Shown one piece after another: positions 1-9,141 of a stretch of 64,000 nt of DNA. The notes beneath the pieces were generated by a model. It saw only the letters and a list, made by a program, of their open reading frames with translations. It was not told the origin of the DNA and ran no database searches. This DNA is from Bacteroidales bacterium UBA4360 (GTDB taxonomy: Bacteria > Bacteroidota > Bacteroidia > Bacteroidales > UBA932), in the NCBI GenBank assembly GCA_002393945.1, contig DGSO01000016.1, positions 58,961 to 122,960 of the forward strand, read 5' to 3'. Numbering within the stretch: position 1 is the first letter of the stretch; the number at the start of each line of letters is the position of its first letter. The translations under genes and the position numbers were made by a program.

Positions 1-2
1 GC

Positions 3-614
3 TTCCTCTCCGACGACGTGAAACTGAGCGTCAACGTTACCCAGAGTGCGAGGGAGGCCGTTGCCATCACCTCCGTCACCCTTGACAAGACTGAAATAAG
101 CTTCTATGCCGGAGAAACGGAAACCCTCAAGGCAACCGTCCTTCCCTCCAACGCAGACGAGGACAGGACCGTTGTCTGGACAAGTTCCGATGAGAAGGTT
201 GCAACAGTGAAGGACGGCGTAGTTACCGCCGTGGCGGAAGGTGAAGCCACCGTCACCGCCACAGCCGGCAGCAAGAGCGCAACCTGCAAGGTCACCGTCC
301 TGCATACCGTCGTGAACGTGGAGTCCGTCTCCCTTGACGTGACCGAGGCCGCCATCTTCGTGGGTGAAACCCTCACCCTCAAGGCCACCGTGAACCCCTC
401 CAATGCCGATGAGGCCGCAAACCTCACCTGGACTTCTTCCGATGAGACAATCGCTACGGTGAAGGACGGCGTCGTCACCGCACTTGCAATGGGCAAGGCC
501 GAAATCACCGTCGCCTGCTCCGGCAAGACTGCCGTATGCGTCGTTACAATAGACAAGAAGGGCTCCCACGGCGAAGACCTGGGCGATCCTGTAAATACCA
601 ATCCCTGGAACTGA
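3..614 (+). CDS. BIG2-domain surface protein, C-terminal part
   Basis: The reading frame is open to the left edge of the window, so this is the 3' end of a longer gene. The GTG at position 18 is unlikely to be the true start. The visible part holds two tandem bacterial Ig-like group 2 (BIG2) domains, roughly residues 20-95 and 105-180 of the part from 18. Each has the usual VTLDKTE / SVSLDVTE start, a LKATV-PSNAD strand, W-SSDE and a final TVTA..G strand. The protein ends in a short polar tail (GDPVNTNPWN). Such modules are found in extracellular or outer-membrane proteins of Bacteroidales as spacers or adhesion domains. The function of the whole protein cannot be known from this piece. It lies 15 bp before a lipoprotein gene on the same strand and may share its transcript. 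Confidence 0.8.
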   Translation, partial: FLSDDVKLSVNVTQSAREAVAITSVTLDKTEISFYAGETETLKATVLPSNADEDRTVVWTSSDEKVATVKDGVVTAVAEGEATVTATAGSKSATCKVTVLHTVVNVESVSLDVTEAAIFVGETLTLKATVNPSNADEAANLTWTSSDETIATVKDGVVTALAMGKAEITVACSGKTAVCVVTIDKKGSHGEDLGDPVNTNPWN

Positions 615-629
615 TAAATTGCTACTGTT

Positions 630-2834
630 ATGAAAAAGTTTTTCTTCTTTTTAGCGGCAGCGATTGCCCTTATTGCCTGCCAGAGAGAGTCCGGTATCAC
701 AGAGAATACCGCCCAGAAAACCCGCACCGTAACCATCCAGGCCGGTTTTGAAGCCACAAAGACCGCATATAACGAGGCCGGCAAGTTCTCCTGGAGCGCA
801 GGAGACATCATCGGCGTAGTATGCAACGGTCCCGAAGGCCAGGTGGTGGTACCTTTCACAACCCAGGAAAGCGGTCCCGTGGTAACCTTCACCGGGGAAC
901 TGGCAGAAGGCCTTACCCTTCACGACCTGGCGTCCTATCCTTACACCCAGACCATGGACGGCTATGCCTGCAACGACTTTGCCTATGACCCCTCAAACGG
1001 CGCATTCCGCCTCTGGGGCTCCGTGAAGCCTTCACTCACAGACCCGCTCTCAAGCATGCCGCTTCTTGGAACCAAGGATGCCGACGGCTTCTACCAGTTC
1101 AAGAGCGCCGCAGGCGCCGTGAAATTCACCGTCGAGAACGTGCCCGCTGAGACCGCTTATGCATATCTCGAGGTCCCTGCTGATACCAAGTCTTCCAGCA
1201 ACCTGAATGGCTGGTATGCAGTTTCCGCCGATGACGGCATGATTCACATGACTTCCAGCATCGACCCCTGGACAGACCGTTACAACTGGAATGCCCCTAC
1301 AGATTTCAACCAGACCATGGAGTACTGGTTCTTCATCCCGGACGGCATCCTTCCGGCGGGAACCAAGTTCGAACTGTGCAACAGCAGCTGGGCTGCAATC
1401 GAGAGTTTTACCTTCAAGAGTGATGTCCAGGTAGTGCGTAACGCCGTAGTGAACATCGAGCCCATCGTGCTGGACGCCATGAAGTTATACACTCTGGAAG
1501 ATATCATCGGCACGTATGAGGTCACGGTTACCTCGCACTCTTATGGCAGCAGCAGCGAGCCCGGTGATATAGTTCTCGAGGCAAGCGATGACGAGGCCAA
1601 CGGCAATGTCATGATGACAATGTTCGCAGGCGTCTCCGGAAAGCAGTACGGCACCTTCGACGGCAAGTACATTACATTCCCCAAGGACCAGATATTCGGC
1701 GCGAATCCATTCTCCGATGCAGAGACAAAGCCTTACGTAGCTCTTGATTTTTTCAATGAAGGTGTAGTCGATGCACGGTTTGAGGTTCTTGGAACCGGTA
1801 AAATCCAGGCTGTCGGTTGTGAAGCATGCGGTCTTAGAACCTGTACGGAAGAAGACTGGGCAAATAATCACGGCGGCAGCTGGCCCTGGGCTGTAGCTTA
1901 CGGCTCGCTTACGGCCAGTTTCAAAAAAGATGCAGACTGGAAGTCTCTTGGTACCGGAAGGTTCCGTGACAACTTCGTCTGGACATTTGCCGGCCTCACG
2001 GATTATGCACAGGTAGAATTCCAGCAGGATGTTAACCATGACGGCTTGTTCCGCATTGCAAAACCTTATCTCGGAGACAATTCCGGAGAGTGGTTCGTAT
2101 TCAATGTGTCAGACGCAAAAGCCGTTGCCTCCGAGCCTTATTTCGTCGATATTGAAGTCACGGCCGAAGGAAAGGCTACATTCAAGCCTTGGGTACGTAA
2201 CGGCGATTATGGGTATTTCTTCTGCAACGTTCTCAATTGGCAGCAGGAAGGTATCCTTCCTGCCAATGTGGAAATCGGCCCCTGCTACAGAGGAGATGGT
2301 TTCGGCACCGATAACTACGATTACGAGATTGGCTTCGACCATCAGGAGAGAGCCATTGAAATTGTATTCCCCGGTTGTGAGCCCTTCCAATATGAAGCTC
2401 TGGCAGGAGATGTGTCCGATGTGGTGGGAGACTACTCCGTTGAATACGTTGATTACTGGAACAACACCGGTACAACAACCATTTCCATTTCAGCCAGCGA
2501 CGACAGTTCCAAGGGCAATATAATGATAACGGCCTATGCAAACCGTACGCTTGGAGACCCTGCAGCCTGCTCATATATTTATGGTACCTACAGCGATGGT
2601 ACTATGGTCTTTACCGATCCCTCTTCAGCACTTCCGTTGACATTTGATGCCAACGGCGCCGGCCACACCCTGGCAAATTACCAAGGAGGCGATGTCAAGT
2701 TCACGGTAAAGGAACCTGGCTTGTTCGTGCTTCACAGTGATATGTGGATTATCGGAGACCGCTGGGCCACGACCGAGAATTCCGGTTTTGACACATTCTG
2801 GACATCCTTCAAGGCCACAAGGAGGGTGGCGTGA
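630..2834 (+). CDS. Lipoprotein with fimbrillin-like N-terminus and duplicated C-terminal domain
   Basis: This 734-aa protein has a lipoprotein signal peptide (MKKFFFFLAAAIALIAC, Cys17). The next stretch (about residues 30-280) has the ATKTAY...FSWSAGDIIGVV pattern common at the start of Bacteroidales fimbrillin-like or surface lipoproteins. The C-terminal half holds two related domains, about residues 290-440 and 595-730. Each opens with V-DI/VVG-Y-V, then a SASDD...GN-MIT strand and a YGTY-G strand, so the domain appears duplicated. No catalytic motif is visible. It probably sits on the outer membrane or cell surface. The stop codon TGA is made by the edge of the palindromic repeat that follows, so the repeat may have trimmed or altered the original C-terminus. 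The specific role is unknown. Confidence 0.8.
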   Translation: MKKFFFFLAAAIALIACQRESGITENTAQKTRTVTIQAGFEATKTAYNEAGKFSWSAGDIIGVVCNGPEGQVVVPFTTQESGPVVTFTGELAEGLTLHDLASYPYTQTMDGYACNDFAYDPSNGAFRLWGSVKPSLTDPLSSMPLLGTKDADGFYQFKSAAGAVKFTVENVPAETAYAYLEVPADTKSSSNLNGWYAVSADDGMIHMTSSIDPWTDRYNWNAPTDFNQTMEYWFFIPDGILPAGTKFELCNSSWAAIESFTFKSDVQVVRNAVVNIEPIVLDAMKLYTLEDIIGTYEVTVTSHSYGSSSEPGDIVLEASDDEANGNVMMTMFAGVSGKQYGTFDGKYITFPKDQIFGANPFSDAETKPYVALDFFNEGVVDARFEVLGTGKIQAVGCEACGLRTCTEEDWANNHGGSWPWAVAYGSLTASFKKDADWKSLGTGRFRDNFVWTFAGLTDYAQVEFQQDVNHDGLFRIAKPYLGDNSGEWFVFNVSDAKAVASEPYFVDIEVTAEGKATFKPWVRNGDYGYFFCNVLNWQQEGILPANVEIGPCYRGDGFGTDNYDYEIGFDHQERAIEIVFPGCEPFQYEALAGDVSDVVGDYSVEYVDYWNNTGTTTISISASDDSSKGNIMITAYANRTLGDPAACSYIYGTYSDGTMVFTDPSSALPLTFDANGAGHTLANYQGGDVKFTVKEPGLFVLHSDMWIIGDRWATTENSGFDTFWTSFKATRRVA

Positions 2835-2938
2835 AATGCAACTGATTGATAATCAGTAGTTATAGCAAAAGGCTTGCCCCGATTTCGCGGCAAGCCTTTT
2901 GCGTAACACGTTGTGCTATAGGTTGTTATATTTCACGC
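2830..2938. repeat. 109-bp palindromic repeat, family F, copy 1
   Basis: The element starts with GCGTGAAATG and ends with ATTTCACGC, an outer inverted repeat. Its centre is a strong hairpin with 14-bp arms (2866-2879 and 2889-2902, GCAAAAGGCTTGCC). It aligns along its whole length, without gaps, to the reverse complement of 16933-17041. The central hairpin could also act as a transcription terminator between the lipoprotein gene and ftsY, though it lacks a run of T. Confidence 0.8.
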
Positions 2939-2945
2939 AGGAAGT

Positions 2946-2978
2946 TTTGGAGAATATCCCGCAAAATGATTATCTTTG
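2946..2978 (+). promoter_or_regulatory. Bacteroidetes-type promoter of ftsY
   Basis: A -33 box TTTG (2946-2949) and a -7 box TATCTTTG (2971-2978) are 21 bp apart, which fits the primary sigma factor of Bacteroidetes. The ATG follows six bases after the -7 box, so the transcript would be almost leaderless. Confidence 0.6.
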
Positions 2979-2984
2979 TACATT

Positions 2985-3905
2985 ATGGGAATTTTTGCAA
3001 GCGGAGTGAAGAAGACCAACCTGAACTTCTTCCAAAAGATAGGCAGGGCCATCAGCGGGAAGTCCCGCGTGGACGACAACGTCCTGGATGCCCTCGAGGA
3101 GGCCCTCCTGGCCTCTGACATGGGCGTGGACACCACCCTGAGGCTCATCGAGAACATCGAGGACAGGGTGGAAAAAGACAAGTACGTAGACCTTGACGAG
3201 CTCACCGCCATCATCCGTGACGAGATTTCCGATCTCATGGGGGCCGATGAGCCCGTCCAGCCCTTCGACTTCTCCAAGAAGCCCTACGTCATGCTCGTGG
3301 TGGGCGTGAACGGGGTGGGGAAGACCACAACCATCGGCAAGCTGGCGGCCATGCTCAGAAAGCAGGGAAAGAAGGTGGTGATAGGCGCTGCCGATACCTT
3401 CCGTGCCGCCGCGGTAGACCAGCTGGTGGTCTGGGCCGAAAGGGCCGGCGTGGACATCGTCAAGCAGCCCATGGGCGCAGACCCCGCCGCCGTGGCCTAC
3501 GACACAGTAAAGTCTGCCGTTGCCCGCGGGGCCGATGTGGTCCTCATCGACACGGCCGGCCGCCTTCACAACCGTGTGGACCTCATGAACGAGCTCACCA
3601 AAATAAGGAACGTCGTGGGCAAGGTCATTCCCGACGCCCCGCACGACGTCCTTCTGGTGCTGGATTCCACCACCGGCCAGAATGCCTTCCAGCAGGCCAA
3701 GGAGTTCACCAGGGCGACCAAGGTGACATCCCTTGCCGTTACCAAGCTGGACGGCAGCGCCAAGGGCGGCGTAGTCGTGGGCATCGTGGACGGCTTCAAG
3801 ATTCCCATCAAGTTCCTGGGCATCGGAGAAGGCGTGGAAGACCTCAAGGTCTTTGACAAAAAGGCATTCGTCGAGGATCTTTTCACTAAGGAAGATATAC
3901 AGTAA
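2985..3905 (+). CDS. ftsY: Signal recognition particle receptor FtsY
   Basis: FtsY is the membrane-associated SRP-type GTPase that receives ribosome-SRP complexes for co-translational membrane insertion. The 306-aa protein has the helical N domain (about 1-95) and the NG GTPase core. Visible motifs are the P-loop GVNGVGKT (107-114), DTFRAAA (137-143), DTAGR (189-193) and TKLDGSAKGG (253-262). The acidic A domain found in E. coli is absent, as is usual in Bacteroidetes. I chose the ATG at 2985 because an upstream in-frame TTG at 2976 lies inside the -7 promoter box. It is followed six bases later by a GH3 gene. Confidence 0.97.
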   Translation: MGIFASGVKKTNLNFFQKIGRAISGKSRVDDNVLDALEEALLASDMGVDTTLRLIENIEDRVEKDKYVDLDELTAIIRDEISDLMGADEPVQPFDFSKKPYVMLVVGVNGVGKTTTIGKLAAMLRKQGKKVVIGAADTFRAAAVDQLVVWAERAGVDIVKQPMGADPAAVAYDTVKSAVARGADVVLIDTAGRLHNRVDLMNELTKIRNVVGKVIPDAPHDVLLVLDSTTGQNAFQQAKEFTRATKVTSLAVTKLDGSAKGGVVVGIVDGFKIPIKFLGIGEGVEDLKVFDKKAFVEDLFTKEDIQ

Positions 3906-3911
3906 CAAAAT

Positions 3912-5957
3912 ATGAAACGATTCATTCTTTCCCTGGCGCTTGCCGCTGTCTCGATGAGCCTCATGGCAGGGCCTGTCATTACCCGGGAACATAAGGAACG
4001 TGCAGCAAAGCTCGTATCCCAAATGACTGTGGATGAGAAGATAGACCTCATTTCCGGAAAGGTGGACGGTTTCCACACCGCCGGTATTCCGCGCCTTGGA
4101 ATTCCCGCCATCCGCATGGCCGACGGCCCCCAGGGCTTGAGGAACGTGGACGGTAAGAACATCAACAGCACTTTCTTCCCCTGCGGAGTTTCAGCTGCCG
4201 CCACCTGGAACAGGGAGGTGGTCTATGAGATGGGAGCCGGAATAGGCAGCGCCGCCAAGGCCCACGGAGTGCAGATAATGCTGGGCCCCGGCGTGAACAT
4301 TTACCGCAGCGCCCTCTGCGGCCGCAACTTCGAATACTACGGGGAAGACCCTTATCTTGCCGGTGAGACTGCCCTTGCCTACATCAACGGAATGCAGGAC
4401 CAGGGCGTAATGGCAACAATCAAGCACTTTGCCCTTAACCAGCAGGAGTATGACCGCCACGGCGTAAGTTCCAATGCCGATGAGCGCACCATGAACGAAA
4501 TCTACTTCCCCACCTTCCGCAAGGCTGTGGAAAAAGGGCATGTGGGTGCTGTCATGACAAGCTACAATCCAATTAACGGAATGCACGCGGCAGAAAACTC
4601 ATGGCTGGTGAATGACAACCTAAGGGCATGGGGCTTTGACGGTCTGGTGATGACAGACTGGACTTCCACCTACAGCCTGGTGGGCTTCATGCAGGGCGGA
4701 GTGGACCTGGAAATGCCCCGCGCATACGACACCAAACCGTCCGTGGTGAAAGAACTCCTCGAAAACGGTGTCATTTCCGAGGCGGAACTTGATACCAAGT
4801 GCGTACACATTCTCCAGTCTTTCATTGCTTACGGCTTCCTTGACAAAAGCATTGAGGCAGAACCTTCTGCCGAGGATGCGGCCGTCTCCCAGAAACGCGC
4901 CTACGAGGTCGCCCTGGAAGGCCCGGTGCTGGTGAAGAATGAAGACAATATCCTGCCCCTGAAAAAGGGCTCGAAAATAGCCCTTATCGGCCCCAATGCA
5001 AATATGATTGTGTGCGGCGGCGGCTCAGGCTGGGTAACCCCTGAAGACGGAAAGGGAGTGACGCCTTATATCGGCCTCAATTCGCTTGGGAAGAAATATC
5101 CCGTCACGCTTCTTGGAGAACCTGATGAGGCAGAGCTCAAAAAGGCCTCCGTGGTTGTTGTGTGCATAGGATTCAACAGGGACACCGAGACAGAGGCAAG
5201 TGACCGCAAATACAGCCTTAACTCCTATCAGAATTCCCTCGTTGAAAGGGTTGCAAAGTACAATGAGAACGTGGTGGTGGTGCTCAATTCCGGCGGCGAA
5301 ATGGAAATGCCCTGGGCCGACAAGGCCAAAGCCATCGTCCTTGACTGGTATCCCGGCCAGGAAGGCGGCAATGCCCTCGCAGACATCCTCACCGGCAAGG
5401 TCTCTCCTTCCGGAAGGCTGCCATTCACCTGGTGGGGCTCGCAGAAGGCCAACCCCGTGCAGAAGTGGTACGGAACCCAGCCCCTGCACCCTTCAGGAAC
5501 CCGTGACAGATATCCCTTCACAGAGTATAGGGAAGGCGTTTTCGTTGGCTATCGCGGTGCCGAACACTTTGGCGTTAAGCCGCTCTATCCTTTCGGATTC
5601 GGCCTCTCCTATGCTTCGTTCGAGTACTCCGGCCTCACTGTGGCTCCTGTGGCAGACGGCTATGACGTAACCTTCACCGTGAAGAACACGTCAAAGGTTG
5701 CAGCCAAGGAAGTTGCGCAGGTCTATGTGGCTCCGGTAAGTCCTTCCGTGCCCCGTCCCGCCCGTGAGCTCAAGGGCTACGACAAGAAACTCATCGCCCC
5801 CGGCGCTTCCGTCACCTTCACCGTCCATCTGGAGGCCGATGCCTTCGCCCACTACTACACTCCCGCACATGCATGGGTAACAGACCCGGGAGAGTACCGG
5901 ATTGAGGTTGGCGCAAGTTCCGCGGACATCAAACTGAGCGCAACGGTGAAGAGATAG
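3912..5957 (+). CDS. GH3 beta-glucosidase-type glycosidase
   Basis: This 681-aa GH3 enzyme would hydrolyse terminal beta-glycosides, retaining configuration. It has a cleavable signal peptide (residues 1-19, ending SLMA-G) and is probably periplasmic. The N-terminal TIM-barrel domain carries the substrate-binding motifs GRNFEYYGEDP (138-147) and KHF (171-173). The nucleophile is Asp249 in VMTDW. The second alpha/beta domain follows (about 335-540), then a fibronectin III-like C-terminal domain (about 570-675). Sequence alone does not fix the sugar: beta-glucosidase is the commonest activity for this layout, but xylosidase or other activities are possible. It lies directly after ftsY but has no functional link to it. 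Confidence 0.92.
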   Translation: MKRFILSLALAAVSMSLMAGPVITREHKERAAKLVSQMTVDEKIDLISGKVDGFHTAGIPRLGIPAIRMADGPQGLRNVDGKNINSTFFPCGVSAAATWNREVVYEMGAGIGSAAKAHGVQIMLGPGVNIYRSALCGRNFEYYGEDPYLAGETALAYINGMQDQGVMATIKHFALNQQEYDRHGVSSNADERTMNEIYFPTFRKAVEKGHVGAVMTSYNPINGMHAAENSWLVNDNLRAWGFDGLVMTDWTSTYSLVGFMQGGVDLEMPRAYDTKPSVVKELLENGVISEAELDTKCVHILQSFIAYGFLDKSIEAEPSAEDAAVSQKRAYEVALEGPVLVKNEDNILPLKKGSKIALIGPNANMIVCGGGSGWVTPEDGKGVTPYIGLNSLGKKYPVTLLGEPDEAELKKASVVVVCIGFNRDTETEASDRKYSLNSYQNSLVERVAKYNENVVVVLNSGGEMEMPWADKAKAIVLDWYPGQEGGNALADILTGKVSPSGRLPFTWWGSQKANPVQKWYGTQPLHPSGTRDRYPFTEYREGVFVGYRGAEHFGVKPLYPFGFGLSYASFEYSGLTVAPVADGYDVTFTVKNTSKVAAKEVAQVYVAPVSPSVPRPARELKGYDKKLIAPGASVTFTVHLEADAFAHYYTPAHAWVTDPGEYRIEVGASSADIKLSATVKR

Positions 5958-5977
5958 GACTCTTACCGGAACGGTTT

Positions 5978-6090
5978 TGATAAAGGTTGGATTTTATGCG
6001 TCCAGCCTTTATCAGTTTTATGCCGATATACCCACGTAGAAACCGATATTGGCGATAAAGGTTGGTGGCCTAAAAACCAACCTTTATCAT
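5978..6090. repeat. Double-hairpin palindromic element, family B
   Basis: The core GATAAAGGTTGG and its complement alternate four times: hairpin 1 spans 5978-6013 (arms TGATAAAGGTTGG / CCAGCCTTTATCA) and hairpin 2 spans 6053-6090 (GATAAAGGTTGG / CCAACCTTTATC). A weaker third pairing, GCCGATAT with ATATTGGC, lies between them. This is the only copy seen in the window. Confidence 0.7.
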
Positions 6091-6118
6091 ACAAAATTGA
6101 TTATTGAGGGTTTTTTAG

Positions 6119-6126
6119 TATATTTG
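6119..6126 (+). promoter_or_regulatory. -7 promoter box of pheT
   Basis: TATATTTG stands 19 bases before the pheT ATG and fits the Bacteroidetes -7 consensus. A T-rich stretch lies upstream, but no clear -33 box was assigned. Confidence 0.5.
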
Positions 6127-6145
6127 TAAGATAAATTCAAGAATT

Positions 6146-8590
6146 ATGAAAGTTTCTTACAGTTGGTTAAAGGAGTATCTGGAGTGCAGTCTGAACCCGC
6201 AGGAGGTTGCAGACGCTATGACTTCGATAGGTATTGAGGTGGATTCCGTGGAAATGGCAGAAGCCGTTCCCGGCGGCCTCAAAGGCGTGGTGGTGGCAAA
6301 GGTCCTCACATGCGAGGCGCATCCGGATTCCGACCATCTTCATATCACGACGGTAGACGACGGCTCTCCGGAGCCCGTACAGGTTGTCTGCGGCGCCCCC
6401 AACGTGGCTGCAGGGCAGAAAGTGCTCTTTGCACGCATCGGCACCTGCCTTCCCGGGGACTTCAAGATCAAGAAGTCCAAGATCCGCGGGGTGGAGAGCT
6501 TCGGCATGATCTGCGCAGAGGACGAGCTGGGAATCGGTTCGAGCCATGACGGAATCATGGTCCTTCCGGAGGATGCCGTAATCGGCACACCTGCATATGA
6601 ATATCTTGGCCTTGAGGATGAGGCGGTTATAGAGTATGAGATTACCGCAAACAGGCCGGATGCCGCATCCCACTGGGGTGTTGCACGTGACCTTGCAGGC
6701 TATCTTGGCGCCCGTGACCTTCCCTTCAAGCTGAACCGCCCTTCCGTCGACGCTTTTGCCGAGGGAGCAGGGGAGTCCATCCCCGTGGAGGTTCAGGATG
6801 CAGAGGGTGCACCGCGCTACGTGGGTATCACCATGGAAGGCGTGAAGGTGGCCCCTTCACCGGAATGGCTGCAGAAGAGGCTCATGTCCATCGGCCTCAA
6901 GCCCATCAATAACGTCGTGGATATCAGTAACTTCATCCTCTTCGAGACCGGCCAGCCGCTGCACACCTTCGACGCGGGCAAGATCCGTGGCGGAAAGGTG
7001 ATCGTTCGCCGCGCTGCCGAAGGCGAAGTCCTCAAAACCCTTGACGGCATCGAGAGGAAACTCTGCGAGAGGGATATGGTCATTGCCGATACCGTGGGCC
7101 CCATGTGCATCGCGGGCGTGTTCGGCGGTGAGGATTCCGGCGTAACCGACGCTACCACAAGCGTTTTCATCGAAGGCGCATACTTCGATCCCGCTTCCAT
7201 CCGCCGTACTGCAAAGAAGGAGCAGCTCTCCACCGATGCCAGCTTCCGCTTCGAGCGCGGTGCAGACCCCGAGGCCGCAATGTACGGCGCCCTCCGTGCC
7301 GCCCTCCTCATCCAGGAGGTTGCAGGCGGCCATGTGGTGGGAAAACTCCGCGAGGTCTACGAGAAGCCCATCCCCAAGGCTCAGATTGAGCTGGACTACG
7401 ACAGGATCGAGCATTTCATCGGCAAGAAAATCGGCCACGACACCATTGAGAAGATACTCAAGGCGATGGCCTACGAATTCGTGGAAAAGCGCCCCGGAGG
7501 TGCCCTGGTTGCCGCTCCGAGCTATATGGTGGACGTTACCCGCGAATGCGACGTTGTGGAGGAGATTCTCCGTATCTACGGTTACAACAACATAGAGCTG
7601 CCTCAGACGTTGCGCATGAGCGTGAACGCCAGCCCTTCACCGGAGCCGGAGGCAATCCGTAACTCCATCTCCAACTTCCTGGCCTCCAACGGCTTTGTGG
7701 AGACCATGAACAACTCCCTTACCAAGGAAGACTACTACACCAAACTTACAACCTTCCCCGCAGAGCGCTGCGTGCACATTGTCAATCCTCTGAGCCAGGA
7801 TCTGAACGTAATGCGCCAGACCCTGCTTCTGAGCGGCCTGGAGGTTGTGGCATACAATATCAACAGGCAGATTACCTCCCTCAAGTTCTTCGAGTATGGC
7901 TCTGTATACCAGAGACTTCCGGAGATAGACGGAACCACCCTTGCAGGCTATGAGGAGCACCGCGCATTCTCCCTGTTCCTTTCCGGTACTCCGGAAAAGT
8001 CCTGGAGGAATCCTACAGGCAAGTCCAGCTTCTTCACCCTCAAGGGCTATGTAGAGGCTCTTCTTGCGCGCTACAGGGTAGATATCGGCACGCTCATCCA
8101 GGGCGCAGCCCCTTCCGACATTTTTGCCGAGGGCATCACCTGGAGCCTTCCCGGCCGTGAGCCCCAGCTGCTTGCGACGATGGGTACAGTGAGCCCTGCG
8201 CTGGCAAAGCGCTTCGGCATAAAGCAGCCCGTTTTCGCCGCCGAAATCAACTGGGAGGTGCTCTTCACCCTCGTAAAGCGCGACAAGTTCTCCTTCAAGG
8301 AGCTGCCCCGCTTCCCTGAGGTGCGCCGTGACCTTGCCCTCCTCCTTGACGAGAAGGTGCAGTATGCAGACCTTCGCAAGTCTGCCATCAAGGCCGGCAA
8401 GAAGCTCATCAAGAGCGTGACCCTCTTCGACGTTTACCGTGGAGAGAAGATACTCCTGGGAAAGAAGCAGTACGCCCTTGGATTCGTGCTTCAGGACCCT
8501 GAACGCACCCTTACCGATGCCGAGGTCGAAAAGACCATGCAGCGCATCCTGGATACCCTCAAGGCCGAATTCGGTGCAATCCTGAGATAA
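6146..8590 (+). CDS. pheT: Phenylalanine-tRNA ligase beta subunit
   Basis: This is the beta chain of the alpha2-beta2 enzyme that charges tRNA-Phe. At 814 aa it is the normal full length. The order is an N-terminal EMAP-type tRNA-binding domain (about 40-155, with VVCGAPNV), the B3/4 editing domain (about 215-390), B5 (about 405-480), the catalytic-like core, and an anticodon-binding FDX-ACB domain at the C-terminus (about 720-814, with FPEVRRDLALLLD). pheS is not in the window, as is common in Bacteroidetes. The stop overlaps the start of the next gene (TAATG). Confidence 0.97.
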   Translation: MKVSYSWLKEYLECSLNPQEVADAMTSIGIEVDSVEMAEAVPGGLKGVVVAKVLTCEAHPDSDHLHITTVDDGSPEPVQVVCGAPNVAAGQKVLFARIGTCLPGDFKIKKSKIRGVESFGMICAEDELGIGSSHDGIMVLPEDAVIGTPAYEYLGLEDEAVIEYEITANRPDAASHWGVARDLAGYLGARDLPFKLNRPSVDAFAEGAGESIPVEVQDAEGAPRYVGITMEGVKVAPSPEWLQKRLMSIGLKPINNVVDISNFILFETGQPLHTFDAGKIRGGKVIVRRAAEGEVLKTLDGIERKLCERDMVIADTVGPMCIAGVFGGEDSGVTDATTSVFIEGAYFDPASIRRTAKKEQLSTDASFRFERGADPEAAMYGALRAALLIQEVAGGHVVGKLREVYEKPIPKAQIELDYDRIEHFIGKKIGHDTIEKILKAMAYEFVEKRPGGALVAAPSYMVDVTRECDVVEEILRIYGYNNIELPQTLRMSVNASPSPEPEAIRNSISNFLASNGFVETMNNSLTKEDYYTKLTTFPAERCVHIVNPLSQDLNVMRQTLLLSGLEVVAYNINRQITSLKFFEYGSVYQRLPEIDGTTLAGYEEHRAFSLFLSGTPEKSWRNPTGKSSFFTLKGYVEALLARYRVDIGTLIQGAAPSDIFAEGITWSLPGREPQLLATMGTVSPALAKRFGIKQPVFAAEINWEVLFTLVKRDKFSFKELPRFPEVRRDLALLLDEKVQYADLRKSAIKAGKKLIKSVTLFDVYRGEKILLGKKQYALGFVLQDPERTLTDAEVEKTMQRILDTLKAEFGAILR

Positions 8591-9141
8591 TGAAGCGTCT
8601 GGGTTATATCGTTCTCCTTCTGCTGCTTGCGCTCTCCTGCAACGGACCGCGCAAGATATCCCGCAAGGACATGGTGAACATCTACCATGACATGTTCCTG
8701 CTGGACCAGCAGATAAGGAACGATTTCACCCTGAGGCGCATTGCCGACACTTCCCTTGTCTACGAGGGCATCTTCCAGGCCTACGGCTACACCACCGACG
8801 ACTACATCTACAGCGTGAACATCTACATAGAGAACCCCGAAAAGTTCTCCAACGTGTTTGCCGACGTGGCCGAACGCCTTGACAAGGAGGCTAAGGATAT
8901 CCAGAAACTGGCCGAGTACGAGGAGTGGAAAAAGTCCCTGATGGCAATATATGCCCGCAGCGTGGATACAACCAAGGGGCCCAGGGTCCCGAAGGATATA
9001 ATCGACTCGCTGCACTTCCGCCTTGTGGGGAATGCGGTTGAGTATTTCCCTCCGGAAGACACCCTTGCATGGGACCTGGATACGCTGGTATTCGTACGTG
9101 ATACATCGGCGGCAGCGCCGGCAGACAGTCTTGCCCTATGA
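8590..9141 (+). CDS. DUF4296 lipoprotein
   Basis: A 183-aa lipoprotein (lipobox LLALSC, Cys17) with a helical DUF4296 domain at about residues 22-115: DMVNIYHDMFLLDQ, then Y-GIF-AYGYT-DDY-YSVN-Y. DUF4296 proteins are common in Bacteroidetes and have no known function. The gene overlaps pheT by one base and the next radical SAM gene by four, so the three are probably translated from one message. No catalytic residues are evident. Confidence 0.85.
   Translation: MKRLGYIVLLLLLALSCNGPRKISRKDMVNIYHDMFLLDQQIRNDFTLRRIADTSLVYEGIFQAYGYTTDDYIYSVNIYIENPEKFSNVFADVAERLDKEAKDIQKLAEYEEWKKSLMAIYARSVDTTKGPRVPKDIIDSLHFRLVGNAVEYFPPEDTLAWDLDTLVFVRDTSAAAPADSLAL

Noticed and set aside
2976..2984. TTG start giving a three-residue longer FtsY
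   Set aside because: The TTG lies inside the -7 promoter box; the ATG at 2985 begins the conserved MGIF sequence.
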